Part shown: piece after piece, positions 46,760 to 55,953 of the stretch
How the letters are laid out: the number at the start of each line of letters is the position of its first letter
Numbering within the stretch: position 1 is the first letter of the stretch
Source: Thalassotalea hakodatensis
Lineage (GTDB): Bacteria; Pseudomonadota; Gammaproteobacteria; Enterobacterales; Alteromonadaceae
DNA length: 64,000 bases
Direction of reading: 5' to 3'
NCBI RefSeq assembly: GCF_030295995.1
Contig: NZ_AP027365.1
Span: forward strand, 1,302,001-1,366,000
The notes under the pieces: model-generated
Database searches by the model: none
What the model saw: the letters and a program-made list of their open reading frames with translations, nothing else
Told to the model about the DNA's origin: nothing
Made by a program: the position numbers and the translations under genes

Positions 46760-47016
46760 GTGATTTAGTGCTCGAAGTGAAAATGTTAATCATTGAATCT
46801 TTGGATCTAGAAGATGTTACTGTTGATGACATTAAAGATGATGAACCGTTATTTGGAGATGGTTTAGGATTAGATAGTATTGATGCTCTAGAATTAGGCT
46901 TAGCGATTAAAAAACGTTTTGATATTAAACTTGATGCAAACTCAGAAGAAACTAAACAGCATTTTTCGTCAGTGAATAGCTTAGTTAAATTTATACAAAG
47001 TGTGAAGAGTCAATAG
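46756..47016 (+). CDS. Acyl carrier protein (first of two)
   Basis: 86 residues, acidic four-helix carrier with the phosphopantetheine serine in GLGLDSIDALELG (Ser about residue 40). One of the two dedicated carriers of the polyene synthase (ApeE/ApeF type). Starts within the stop of the acyltransferase gene; 8 bp before the second carrier. Confidence 0.92.
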   Translation: MSDLVLEVKMLIIESLDLEDVTVDDIKDDEPLFGDGLGLDSIDALELGLAIKKRFDIKLDANSEETKQHFSSVNSLVKFIQSVKSQ

Positions 47017-47024
47017 GTAAACAA

Positions 47025-47276
47025 ATGAAGTCTAGAGAAGAAATGTTAACAACATTGAGCGAAATTTTAGTTGAAGATTTCGAAGTTGATGAAGCTGATA
47101 TCAAGCCTGAAACGCACTTATATGAAGAGCTTGAGCTAGATAGTATTGATGCCGTTGACTTGGTTGTTAAGTTAAGCCAAATAACTGGAAAAAAAATCAA
47201 CCCTGATGCGTTTAAACGAGTAAGAACGGTTGGTGATGTTATTGATGAACTTGAAGCATTATTATTGACCAAGTGA
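47025..47276 (+). CDS. Acyl carrier protein (second of two)
   Basis: 83 residues, acidic, with the attachment serine in LELDSIDAVDLVVKL (about residue 38). Presumably divides labour with the first carrier (starter/extender versus growing chain). Overlaps the next gene by 4 bp. Confidence 0.92.
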   Translation: MKSREEMLTTLSEILVEDFEVDEADIKPETHLYEELELDSIDAVDLVVKLSQITGKKINPDAFKRVRTVGDVIDELEALLLTK

Positions 47277-47839
47277 AAACTCCGCTAACTTTGCTATTGG
47301 GTGGACTTATAATTCTCTACCCCTTTATTGTTTATTTTGGTTTAGAATACGTTGAACCTCGTTGGCTTGGTATTGCGCTTTTGAGTATCGTGCTCTTACG
47401 GTTTCAATTAGCTAAATCGTTGGCGAATAAAATGCCATGGTTGCCTGTGTCGACTATTTTAGGCGCATGCGTCATATTATTTTCTATCATTATCAATCAA
47501 GACAGCGGAATTTTATTTTATCCTGTTATTGTCAATGTTGCTTTGTTTTTGGCGTTCAGTTATTCGCTAATGAGAAAGCCTTGTGTGATTGAAACTTTCG
47601 CTCGAATAACAAATGATAATTTAAGTGAAAAGGCGGTTCACTATACTGAAAAGGTTACCAAGGTATGGTGCATTTTTTTTATTTTAAATGCTGCCATATC
47701 AACGTATACAACATTGTGCTTATCAAAAGAGGCGTGGATGCTGTATAACGGCTTTATCGCTTATATTGCTATGGCAATAGTGTTCTTAATAGAGTTATTG
47801 GTTAGGCGTTCAGTACAAAAAAACAATGAAAATAAATAA
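47273..47839 (+). CDS. Multi-pass membrane protein of the aryl polyene cluster
   Basis: 188 residues with about six hydrophobic helices and no recognised catalytic motif. Proteins of this length and position (COG4648-like) accompany the carriers and the ligase in aryl polyene loci; function unknown. GTG start inside the end of the second ACP gene; overlaps the ligase gene by 14 bp. Confidence 0.75.
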   Translation: MKTPLTLLLGGLIILYPFIVYFGLEYVEPRWLGIALLSIVLLRFQLAKSLANKMPWLPVSTILGACVILFSIIINQDSGILFYPVIVNVALFLAFSYSLMRKPCVIETFARITNDNLSEKAVHYTEKVTKVWCIFFILNAAISTYTTLCLSKEAWMLYNGFIAYIAMAIVFLIELLVRRSVQKNNENK

Positions 47840-49160
47840 ATTTATTGGTGAAAACCCTCAGTTGTTTTCTGGTCAATCGCAATATTCAAGTGATGACTTT
47901 CTTCGAGATATTGAACAATATCGACGGTTAATTAAAACGACCATTGCAAAACGTTCCTCGATAAAAGTTATGCTCTACGACGCCAATCTTTACCGATTTT
48001 TAGTGCGTTTTTTGGCATTGGGTATTGAAAATGTTCGCGTGATATTACCGCCTAACGAACAAATTGGTACGCTTGAAAACATCGCCGAATCTGCTGATTA
48101 TACTGCTGGTAATATATCAATCAATGATATGCCTTCTATTGAAGGTGCGTGTTTATCGACTGAAAAAATATCAGCGCCAAGTTGGCCTGAAAGTGGCGAA
48201 GTTATTTTTTTTACTTCAGGTACATCGGGCAAACCAAAAGCTATTATCAAAGACTGGACATTATTAAATAAAGAATTGTTAACGCTAGAAAAACTGTTTC
48301 CAATGTCAGCTGAAAATGTGTTTGTTTCCACGGTTTCACACCAACATATTTATGGTTTGCTGTTTCGAGCACTTCTTCCGTTAAAAAAAGGTAATACCGT
48401 TTACCAAACCCATGAATTTCCAGAACATATAGCCAGCGTCATACGTCAACATAAACACGTGGTATTAGTTTCGAGCCCTGCGTTTTTATCTCGATTAGTT
48501 GAAGACAACGTTATCGCAACATATCAACATCATTTGCATGTTGTTTTTTGCTCAGGTGGAAAATTAGAGACTAGCCATGCGTTAAGCTTATTCGAACAAT
48601 TTCACAAACCAATAACGCAAATTTATGGTAGTACAGAGTCAGGAGGAATTGCTTATCGACATGTTTGTAAACCGTCTGATGAACTCTGGCAGTTGTTCCC
48701 AGGTGTAGAATGTGACGTAGAATCTAGCTCTCATCGATTATTACTTCATTCCCCTTTTGTAAAAGAAGAGACAATACAACTTGATGATATTTGCCAAATA
48801 GAACAAGGAAAGTTACGGTTGTTAGGCAGGATAGATCGAACCATTAAGCTTGAAGAAAAACGTGTCAATTTAACTCACATGGAGCAGGTGTGTTGCCAGC
48901 ATGAATGGACTGAAAGCGTTAAGCTTTTTGAATTAAAACAACAAAGAACAACTATTGCAGCTGTTGTGGTATTAAGCCCTTTGGGCAAACTTGCGCTAGC
49001 AGAACAAGGTTCACGAGGCGTAACAGTTCAATTAAAAATATTTTTACAACAATATTTTGAACGAGTTACGCTGCCACGTAAATGGCGCTTTGTAGAACAC
49101 TTCCCTTATAATACACAGGGAAAATTACCAATGATTGAATTGGAGAAGCTGTTTGTCTAA
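47826..49160 (+). CDS. AMP-dependent acyl ligase for the aryl starter (ApeH-like)
   Basis: 444 residues, ANL adenylating fold. P-loop IFFTSGTSGKPKA (about residues 127-139), second motif IYGSTESGGIAYR and hinge LGRIDRTIKLEEKRV. It likely activates the aromatic acid starter to an acyl-AMP and loads it on an ACP. With the ammonia-lyase at 51213 the acid is probably a cinnamate or coumarate. Overlaps the preceding and following genes. Confidence 0.87.
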   Translation: MKINKFIGENPQLFSGQSQYSSDDFLRDIEQYRRLIKTTIAKRSSIKVMLYDANLYRFLVRFLALGIENVRVILPPNEQIGTLENIAESADYTAGNISINDMPSIEGACLSTEKISAPSWPESGEVIFFTSGTSGKPKAIIKDWTLLNKELLTLEKLFPMSAENVFVSTVSHQHIYGLLFRALLPLKKGNTVYQTHEFPEHIASVIRQHKHVVLVSSPAFLSRLVEDNVIATYQHHLHVVFCSGGKLETSHALSLFEQFHKPITQIYGSTESGGIAYRHVCKPSDELWQLFPGVECDVESSSHRLLLHSPFVKEETIQLDDICQIEQGKLRLLGRIDRTIKLEEKRVNLTHMEQVCCQHEWTESVKLFELKQQRTTIAAVVVLSPLGKLALAEQGSRGVTVQLKIFLQQYFERVTLPRKWRFVEHFPYNTQGKLPMIELEKLFV

Positions 49161-49515
49161 TTTAACAAATATTTTACCGAGTATTGATGAGTGTAGTGTT
49201 ATTGATGATAGTGAAGTTTCAATAACACTAGTAGCTGATGAAAATATTGACTATTTTAAAGGGCACTTTCCACAAGCGTCAATTTTGCCAGGTGTTGTGC
49301 AGTTAGACTGGGCAATACATTATGCTCGAGAACATTTAGCGATTGCTGATTCGGCGGTTAGAAACCTAGAAGTGTTAAAGTTTCAAGAAGTGATCACGCC
49401 AAATATGAAAGTAACCCTATTGTTAACGCTAAAAAGCGCGCATAAATTTACCTTTAAGTACATCTCAACAAAAGGCACTCACGCTTCTGGGCGGATAGTA
49501 TTAGAGGAAACCTAA
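49153..49515 (+). CDS. Hotdog dehydratase subunit with catalytic His (ApeI-like)
   Basis: About 120 residues, FabZ-like. The FabZ-type His block is present (YFKGHFPQASILPGVVQLDW), but the acidic catalytic residue of the central helix is replaced (LDWAIHYARE). The partner protein at 58914 has the opposite pattern, so the two probably form one split-site dehydratase, as described for ApeI:ApeP. Start TTG 49153 is chosen because GGAG lies 7 nt upstream; the frame can open at 49135. Overlaps the end of the ligase gene. Confidence 0.82.
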   Translation: MSNLTNILPSIDECSVIDDSEVSITLVADENIDYFKGHFPQASILPGVVQLDWAIHYAREHLAIADSAVRNLEVLKFQEVITPNMKVTLLLTLKSAHKFTFKYISTKGTHASGRIVLEET

Positions 49516-50250
49516 TTGCAATACTGTTTTGTGATACCTAATTATAACCACACTGAAAATTTAGCCAATCAAATTGCGACATTAGCAAAGTATGGCTTAG
49601 CTATTATCATGGTTAATGATGGTAGTGATTTGCAGGTAAAGTCAGACTTAGAAGAGCTTACTGCTCAAGAGCCGTTATTAACGTTATTACATCATGAAAC
49701 CAACCAAGGCAAAGGTGGGGCTGTTCAAACTGGGCTAACATATGCATTGGCAGAAGGGTTTGATTATGCCATTCAAGTGGATGCAGACGGCCAACATTGT
49801 CTTGACGACATTCCCGCGTTAATTGCGTTATCTCAACAATTCCCTCATTCAGTCATTAGTGGAAAGCCTGTTTATGATGACTCTATCCCCAAGGTTCGTT
49901 ACTTGGCGCGTTATATTACGCATTTTTGGGTGATAATCGAAACTCTTTCAACTTCATTAAAAGACACGATGTGCGGTTTTCGTGTATACCCATTAAAGGC
50001 AAGTGTTGCTTTGCTCGATAAAGTGGCAATCGGCAAGCGAATGGATTTTGATATTGAAATTTTAGTGCGGCTATATTGGCAAGGAACCAACACTCAATTT
50101 ATAGCAACCAACGTTATTTATCCTCAAAACGGTGTTTCTCATTTTAAAGCGTTCGAAGACAATGCCAGAATTTCATGGATGCATACAAAATTATGCTTTG
50201 GTATGTTGCGTAGACTGCCCATGTTAATTGCGAGAAAACTTAAAAGATGA
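49516..50250 (+). CDS. Glycosyltransferase family 2 protein
   Basis: 244 residues with a GT-A fold: nucleotide-binding IIMVNDGSD (about residues 32-40), the DxD-type QVDADGQH (about 92-99) and the later DTMCGFRVYP. Similar to dolichyl/undecaprenyl-phosphate sugar transferases. May glycosylate the lipid anchor or product. TTG start with GAGG upstream, directly after the dehydratase stop. Overlaps the next gene by 4 bp. Confidence 0.87.
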   Translation: MQYCFVIPNYNHTENLANQIATLAKYGLAIIMVNDGSDLQVKSDLEELTAQEPLLTLLHHETNQGKGGAVQTGLTYALAEGFDYAIQVDADGQHCLDDIPALIALSQQFPHSVISGKPVYDDSIPKVRYLARYITHFWVIIETLSTSLKDTMCGFRVYPLKASVALLDKVAIGKRMDFDIEILVRLYWQGTNTQFIATNVIYPQNGVSHFKAFEDNARISWMHTKLCFGMLRRLPMLIARKLKR

Positions 50251-51200
50251 AACAAAGTAACCAACATTGGGCGAAAATGGAAGAAAGAGGCTCAAGGATT
50301 GGCTTAAAAATTCTTTTATGGGTTTATCGGTTATTTGGTAGAAGGCTATTATGGCTAGTACTTTTTCCTGTCGTGTTATTTATGTTCCTTACAGGAAGTA
50401 GAGCAAGGTTAGCGTCGTACCAGTTTTTTAAACAAGCGCATCGTGTCAATAGTGATGTGCCTAAGCCTAGTTTTTACACTAGTTTAAAACATTTTTGTCA
50501 ATTTGCAGATTCAGCATTTGATAAGTTCGATGCATGGCTGAACAGAATAAAGCAACAAGATTTAACCTATAACGATAGCCAAGTATTTCCTAGGCTAGTA
50601 GAACGAAAGAAAGGGGCAATTTTTATCGGTTCACACCTAGGTAATTTAGAAGTATGTCGAGCATTAAGTTACGGAAAGTATACAACAAAAATTAATGTGC
50701 TTGTTTTTACTGACCATGCCGTAAAGTTTAACGAAATGCTGCAAAGTGTGAATGAAGGTGTTGCGATTAATTTGATCCAAGTTGGTGCTATGTCGCCCGC
50801 ATTGGCCATTTCCCTTAAAGAAAAAGTCGACAATGGTGAAATGATAGTGATTGTTGGTGATAGAACTAGTGTTACTCAACAAAGTCGTGTGGAATATGTA
50901 CCATTTTTAGGTAATGATGCTGCCTTTTCTCAAGGGCCGTTTATACTTGCCGCATTGTTAGATTGTCCAATTTATTGGTTTTTTTGTTTTAAAGAAAAGG
51001 GTGGTTTTCATGTTGTTTTTGAACATGTTAGCGACGGGCTTGCTTTGCCAAGAAAGCAGCGAAACATTATTTTAAAAGAGGTAATAACTGCATATGCTGA
51101 GCGATTAGCGTATTATGCGGTGCGTTATCCGTTTCAATGGTTTAATTTTTTTGATTTCTGGCAGAAAGATGAAACTGTAAGTAGAAGAAAAGAAAAATAA
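50247..51200 (+). CDS. LpxL/HtrB-like lipid acyltransferase
   Basis: 317 residues with an N-terminal membrane segment (about 30-50) and a lysophospholipid acyltransferase-like domain of the lipid A late acyltransferase family. The HxxxxE-type motif is SHLGNLEVCRAL (about residue 133), followed by IVIVGDRTSV. It probably transfers the polyene acyl chain to a membrane lipid, a second acyltransferase besides 45992. 12 bp before the ammonia-lyase. Confidence 0.83.
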   Translation: MKQSNQHWAKMEERGSRIGLKILLWVYRLFGRRLLWLVLFPVVLFMFLTGSRARLASYQFFKQAHRVNSDVPKPSFYTSLKHFCQFADSAFDKFDAWLNRIKQQDLTYNDSQVFPRLVERKKGAIFIGSHLGNLEVCRALSYGKYTTKINVLVFTDHAVKFNEMLQSVNEGVAINLIQVGAMSPALAISLKEKVDNGEMIVIVGDRTSVTQQSRVEYVPFLGNDAAFSQGPFILAALLDCPIYWFFCFKEKGGFHVVFEHVSDGLALPRKQRNIILKEVITAYAERLAYYAVRYPFQWFNFFDFWQKDETVSRRKEK

Positions 51201-51212
51201 GTTAGGATAGAA

Positions 51213-52751
51213 ATGAACTCAGTCGTATTTGGTCAAGGCAGACTAGCCATCGAAGATATCGTTGCAATTGCAACCGGTGATGTTGCTGTTGAAATTACTA
51301 ACGATAAATATTTCGTTGAACGTATTGAGAGCGCTGTAACATTTTTAGACGCTTTATTAGCGGAAGATGGCGTGATTTATGGCGTTACCACCGGTTATGG
51401 TGACTCTGTTACTACTGAAATTCCTTTAGAGCTTGTGCAAGAGCTGCCGCTACATTTAACGCGTTTTCATGGTTGTGGCCTAGGTGATTTTTTTGATGAA
51501 ACTCAAGGAAAAGCGATTTTAGCCACTAGATTAGCATCTTTAACTCAAGGGTATTCAGGTGTTAGTTGGGATTTACTCAATTTGCTGTCAACATTTATCA
51601 ATGAAAATATTATTCCTGTAATCCCACAAGAAGGCTCTGTTGGTGCTAGTGGTGATCTTACTCCTTTATCGTACGTGGCTGGCGCGCTAATAGGTGAACG
51701 TGATGTTTATTATCAAGGCAAAGTAACAGCGAGTCGCGATATTTTAGAACAATTAGCTTTAACACCCATTACTTTACGCCCTAAAGAAGGGCTCGCGATC
51801 ATGAATGGAACAGCTGTGATGACAGCCTTAGCGTGTTTAGCTTATGACCGTGCGCAATACTTAGCAAAAATGGCAGCTCGCATCACCTCTCTTTCTAGTA
51901 TCGCGCTTAAAGGTAATAGTCACCATTTTGATGAAATTTTATTTTCGGTCAAACCTCATCAAGGTCAACAACTTGTTGCTAAACGAATCCGAGATGATTT
52001 AAATCATCATGAGCACCCACGAAATGCCGATAGGCTTCAAGATCGATATTCAATACGTTGTGCTCCGCATGTGATTGGTGTGTTGCAAGATAGCTTGCCA
52101 TTTTTTAAAACCACCATTGAAAATGAATTAAACTCAGCAAATGACAATCCGATTATTGATGGCATAGGTGAACATGTACTTCATGGTGGGCACTTCTATG
52201 GTGGTCATATTGCAATGGTAATGGACAGTATGAAAACTGCCGTGGCGAACCTAGCTGATTTAGCTGATAGGCAGATTGCATCGTTAGTAGATACCCGTTA
52301 CAACAATGGCTTACCAGCAAACCTTACTTCAAGTTGCGATCAACGTCGTTATATAAACCATGGCCTTAAAGCAGTACAAATAGGAGCCTCTGCTTACACA
52401 GCAGAAGCATTGAAATTAACAATGCCCGCCAGTGTGTTTTCTCGATCTACAGAGTGTCATAATCAAGATAAAGTCAGCATGGGCACCATTGCTGCGCGAG
52501 ATGGCTTACGTGTTTTGCAATTAACAGAGCAAGTATTAGCAAGTACATTACTGGCAGCTGTGCAGGGAATTCGTATTAGATTAGCAAATAATGAGCTTAC
52601 CTTAGATTCATTATCGCCTAGCCTGATTACTATGTATCAAGACATTGCAAATTATTTTCCTGATTTATCAGAAGATAGACCTTTAGACAGTATGCTAAGA
52701 CAAACGATCAGTCATATTCAAACCCAACGTTGGCCTTTATATGAAGAGTAA
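51213..52751 (+). CDS. MIO-type aromatic amino acid/histidine ammonia-lyase
   Basis: 512 residues, complete. The Ala-Ser-Gly that forms the MIO cofactor lies at 145-147 (GSVGASGDLTPLSYV); catalytic Tyr in YGVTTGYG (Tyr56) and the ANDNPI block follow. The substrate-selectivity dyad is Phe85-His86 (TRFHGCGLG), not the HL of TAL, SH of HAL or FL of PAL. In a polyene cluster with an aryl ligase, deamination of Tyr (or Phe) to a coumarate/cinnamate starter is most likely; His cannot be excluded. Overlaps the thioesterase gene by 11 bp. Confidence 0.9.
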   Translation: MNSVVFGQGRLAIEDIVAIATGDVAVEITNDKYFVERIESAVTFLDALLAEDGVIYGVTTGYGDSVTTEIPLELVQELPLHLTRFHGCGLGDFFDETQGKAILATRLASLTQGYSGVSWDLLNLLSTFINENIIPVIPQEGSVGASGDLTPLSYVAGALIGERDVYYQGKVTASRDILEQLALTPITLRPKEGLAIMNGTAVMTALACLAYDRAQYLAKMAARITSLSSIALKGNSHHFDEILFSVKPHQGQQLVAKRIRDDLNHHEHPRNADRLQDRYSIRCAPHVIGVLQDSLPFFKTTIENELNSANDNPIIDGIGEHVLHGGHFYGGHIAMVMDSMKTAVANLADLADRQIASLVDTRYNNGLPANLTSSCDQRRYINHGLKAVQIGASAYTAEALKLTMPASVFSRSTECHNQDKVSMGTIAARDGLRVLQLTEQVLASTLLAAVQGIRIRLANNELTLDSLSPSLITMYQDIANYFPDLSEDRPLDSMLRQTISHIQTQRWPLYEE

Positions 52752-53169
52752 AGATGCGTTAATCAGTGCTTATGCGGAAATAGACATACCTTTTCAAGAT
52801 TGTGACCCTATGCAGGTTGTTTGGCATGGTAATTATGCTCGCTACTTAGAAGAAGCGCGTAGAGAGCTATTACGTAAAATTGATTATGACTATTTGCAAA
52901 TGCAAGCGTCAGGTTTTATGTGGCCGATTATTGATATGCGATTAAAGTATGTAAATTCCGCATACTTTTCTCAGTTGATCCGAGTTGATGCTTACTTAAA
53001 AGAGTACGAGTCTCGAATAAAAATAGACTATATTATCTCTGACGCAAAAACGGGGCAAAAATTAACAAAAGCTTATACCATTCAAGTTGCCGTTGAAATT
53101 GACACAGGAGAAATGCAATTTGAAAGTCCGACAATATTTAAAGAAAAAATACTACCATGGTTAAGTTAA
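52741..53169 (+). CDS. Hotdog acyl thioesterase (YbgC/FadM-like)
   Basis: 142 residues. The 4-hydroxybenzoyl-CoA-thioesterase-like core is seen as IDIPFQDCDPMQVVWHGNYARY, with Asp (about residue 20) and the WHGNY turn. It could release the finished chain or edit mis-loaded carriers. The gene overlaps both the ammonia-lyase and the LolA-like gene. Confidence 0.87.
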   Translation: MKSKDALISAYAEIDIPFQDCDPMQVVWHGNYARYLEEARRELLRKIDYDYLQMQASGFMWPIIDMRLKYVNSAYFSQLIRVDAYLKEYESRIKIDYIISDAKTGQKLTKAYTIQVAVEIDTGEMQFESPTIFKEKILPWLS

Positions 53170-53726
53170 TTTATTTTTTTTGCTTGTTATTGCTTAGCGC
53201 ATGGTCGCAGCCGCTGCACAGCTTCGAGCTTAATGCAGAGCAAGCGATGAATATTTTATCAATGCCAATGGAAAAAAATACTCACGGTACCTTTAAACAA
53301 AAGAAGTATTTTAACGTGTTAGCCAACCCTTTTATGTCTTCTGGTTATTACCGCCAAACAGACAGCAAGTTTACATGGGAGACGACTAAACCTGTACATA
53401 GTACATTAATCTTTGATGGCGTGAAGCTTTGGCAGCAGAATGGTTCAGAAGAAAAGGTAGAACTGCCATTAGCCAATCATTATATTAAGGTGGTTAAAGC
53501 CTTAATTAATGGTGATTTAATAGCGTTAAAAGCATTTTTTGCTTTTAATAAAAGTAAAATAAGCAATTGCGTTATATTGTCGCCATTGGATGATAAAATT
53601 GCTTTAATCGGTCAAACAATTCATCTTTGTTACCAAGATAAACACCTCTCAATTCGTATAAATGAAAAAAGCGGTAATTACACTGAACTGTTGATGACAC
53701 CTGCTGATAAAAGCGTTGTTAAGTAA
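53157..53726 (+). CDS. LolA-like periplasmic carrier protein
   Basis: 189 residues with a signal peptide (cut near LHSF, about residue 22) and an outer-membrane lipoprotein carrier-like half barrel (GTFKQKKYFNVLANPFMSSG, then FTWETTKPVHSTLIF). In aryl polyene loci this type probably ferries the lipid-linked pigment across the periplasm after the MMPL exporter encoded next. Confidence 0.85.
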   Translation: MVKLIYFFCLLLLSAWSQPLHSFELNAEQAMNILSMPMEKNTHGTFKQKKYFNVLANPFMSSGYYRQTDSKFTWETTKPVHSTLIFDGVKLWQQNGSEEKVELPLANHYIKVVKALINGDLIALKAFFAFNKSKISNCVILSPLDDKIALIGQTIHLCYQDKHLSIRINEKSGNYTELLMTPADKSVVK

Positions 53727-53735
53727 AGAGCTGTG

Positions 53736-55952
53736 ATGAAAAAGCATACCGGGCTATTAATTGTACAAATGTTTGCTACAGTAATGATGTTACTGTTTTT
53801 AGTTCGACAAGGTGTTGATGTTAAAGCAGATATATTAAGTACTTTACCGGCTTCTGACTATCCTGAATTTGTTATTGATGCGGAACAAAAATTGTTCCAG
53901 CGTTCCGCTAACCAATTGATTATCTCTTTTTCTGGCGAAGACAAAGTCAAAGCGTATCAACGTATGTTGTCTGATATTCAACAAAAAGGTTGGCAGGTTA
54001 GCTTACCTAATAAAGAGAAAATCAGTCAGTTGTCGAATTTTTATACGCAGCATGTTGGTAGTGTACTTTCCAACGATTTTCGAGAACATCTATCAACGAT
54101 AAAGAGTTATCAACAATATTTTAACCAACAGCTTGCTCAAATATCCAACCCAATTGTCAGCCAAACCTTTGCAAATGATCCCAGTCTTGCCACGTCGAGT
54201 TTTATTCATGAAAGGCTGAACCAGTACTCTTCAATATCGGTAAAAGACAATTACTTTATTGCATTAAATTCAACGAAACAGCCTATTTTACTTTTTGTTG
54301 AAGTTGAGACTGCAGAAAAAGCGTTAGTTAATATCGATCAAGCAATAGCTGCAGCAGAACACGTTAATCAGTTAGTGAACGAAACATTATTGCAGTATCC
54401 GAAAGTAACCATTAAAACTTCTGGAATTTTATTACATACTGCTGAAAATGCTGCAAACGCTAAATGGGAAATGAGTGTTTTTGGCAGCTTGAGTCTTTTA
54501 GCAACTGTCATATTAGTTGTTTGGGCATTTCATTCAGTTATTCCTGTTTTTTGGATTATGCTGACGGTGAGTAATGCATTTTTAGTTGGGCTTTGTGCGC
54601 TTTTATGGAGCTTTGCGTCAATACATGTGATCACTCTCGTGTTTGGGGTAACGTTAATTGGCTTAACGGTTGATTATTGCTTACATGTATTAACGAGTAA
54701 GTATGGAGTTCATAAACATAGGGTAGGGAAGACACTCTGTTTTGCCTTAATCACCACCTTAATTTGCTATAGCTTATTTTATTTTACCCCGTTAATGATA
54801 TTAAAACAGGTTGCCGTATTCGTAAGTTTTGGATTAATAGCCGCTTATTTTACTAGCTTATGGTTAGAAAGGTTGTTATTTTCTCAAGATTTAAAGCAAT
54901 CGTCAGTTCGCTTATTAAGTACAAAAACATTAAAACCATTACTATTAAAACTACAACCGGCTATTTTAGTGGCCATTAGCATAGTGATTGTAGCTTCAAT
55001 AGTTAAACCGCTACAATTTGACGATAATGTTGCGTCATTAAATGCCAGCTCTGATGAGCTTTTGGATGCTGAACGTTATCACTTTGAGTTGCTTAATCAA
55101 CAGTCAGTTCATCGAGTATTCATCCACGCGACTTCAATTGAAGCATTATTACAAAAAGAAGAGGCGATAGCTGCTCATTTACGTACTACATATCCTTTAA
55201 TTAACATCAATAAATTAAGTGACTGGCTACCTTCTAAAGCACAGCAAAACATTAATTTTCAACGTATTGAAAAAGCGCAGCAAGGCGGTGTTTTTTCATT
55301 GTTGACACAAGCGGTACCAACTTTTCAACTACCCGAACAAGTATCTTACTTAACCGTTAATGCTTTTATTCAAAAGCTAGGTAAACAATACCTTAACCAC
55401 CTATATGTTGACGATATTAACGGTCATGTATCGGTAATGGAACTGAGTGGGACATCTAAATCGGCAGTTTCTACGTTCTTAGCGGATAAAAAGGATGTGG
55501 TTTTATTTGATAAACAATCGTCGTTAACTGATGTTATTCAGCACTTTAGACAAACACTAAGTTATTGGCTTTTTGCTGCTATAGCTGTGATTTTGATATT
55601 GTTATTAATACGATATGAATTAAAAACTACGCTAAAAGCTGCGTTGGTTATTGTAGCTGCAACATATAGTGCATTATATCTTTCACAATTACGCGATGGT
55701 GCTATCTCTATTTTTAATTTATTGAGTGCAATGCTACTGATTGGTTTAGCCGTTGATTACTTAATTTTTTATCGTGAACGGCAATTAAGTCAAGCAAACC
55801 TTTTAGCCGTGAGTCTATCTGCTGCTTCGTCTTTATTGGTTTTTGGCATGTTAGCATTTAGTCAAACTCCGGCGATATACAGCTTTGGCTTAACTGTAAC
55901 CTTAGGGTTGTTCTTGATTTATATATTGGCGCCAATTGTGGCAAAGGAATAA
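53736..55952 (+). CDS. MMPL/RND-family exporter of the polyene lipid
   Basis: About 738 residues with two halves: each has a periplasmic domain and a bundle of five or six helices (about 245-400 and 610-735). Conserved-helix acidic residues lie in TLIGLTVDYCLHVL and LLIGLAVDYLIFY, the proton-pathway sites of MMPL proteins. Likely moves the finished aryl polyene lipid from the inner membrane. ATG 53736 preferred to GTG 53733. Overlaps the halogenase-like frame only beyond its true start. Confidence 0.9.
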   Translation: MKKHTGLLIVQMFATVMMLLFLVRQGVDVKADILSTLPASDYPEFVIDAEQKLFQRSANQLIISFSGEDKVKAYQRMLSDIQQKGWQVSLPNKEKISQLSNFYTQHVGSVLSNDFREHLSTIKSYQQYFNQQLAQISNPIVSQTFANDPSLATSSFIHERLNQYSSISVKDNYFIALNSTKQPILLFVEVETAEKALVNIDQAIAAAEHVNQLVNETLLQYPKVTIKTSGILLHTAENAANAKWEMSVFGSLSLLATVILVVWAFHSVIPVFWIMLTVSNAFLVGLCALLWSFASIHVITLVFGVTLIGLTVDYCLHVLTSKYGVHKHRVGKTLCFALITTLICYSLFYFTPLMILKQVAVFVSFGLIAAYFTSLWLERLLFSQDLKQSSVRLLSTKTLKPLLLKLQPAILVAISIVIVASIVKPLQFDDNVASLNASSDELLDAERYHFELLNQQSVHRVFIHATSIEALLQKEEAIAAHLRTTYPLININKLSDWLPSKAQQNINFQRIEKAQQGGVFSLLTQAVPTFQLPEQVSYLTVNAFIQKLGKQYLNHLYVDDINGHVSVMELSGTSKSAVSTFLADKKDVVLFDKQSSLTDVIQHFRQTLSYWLFAAIAVILILLLIRYELKTTLKAALVIVAATYSALYLSQLRDGAISIFNLLSAMLLIGLAVDYLIFYRERQLSQANLLAVSLSAASSLLVFGMLAFSQTPAIYSFGLTVTLGLFLIYILAPIVAKE

Positions 55953-55953
55953 A

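Noticed and set aside
47025-47276. The two adjacent acyl carrier genes as a tandem duplication artefact
   Set aside because: The proteins differ clearly in sequence, and two distinct carriers are normal for aryl polyene clusters.
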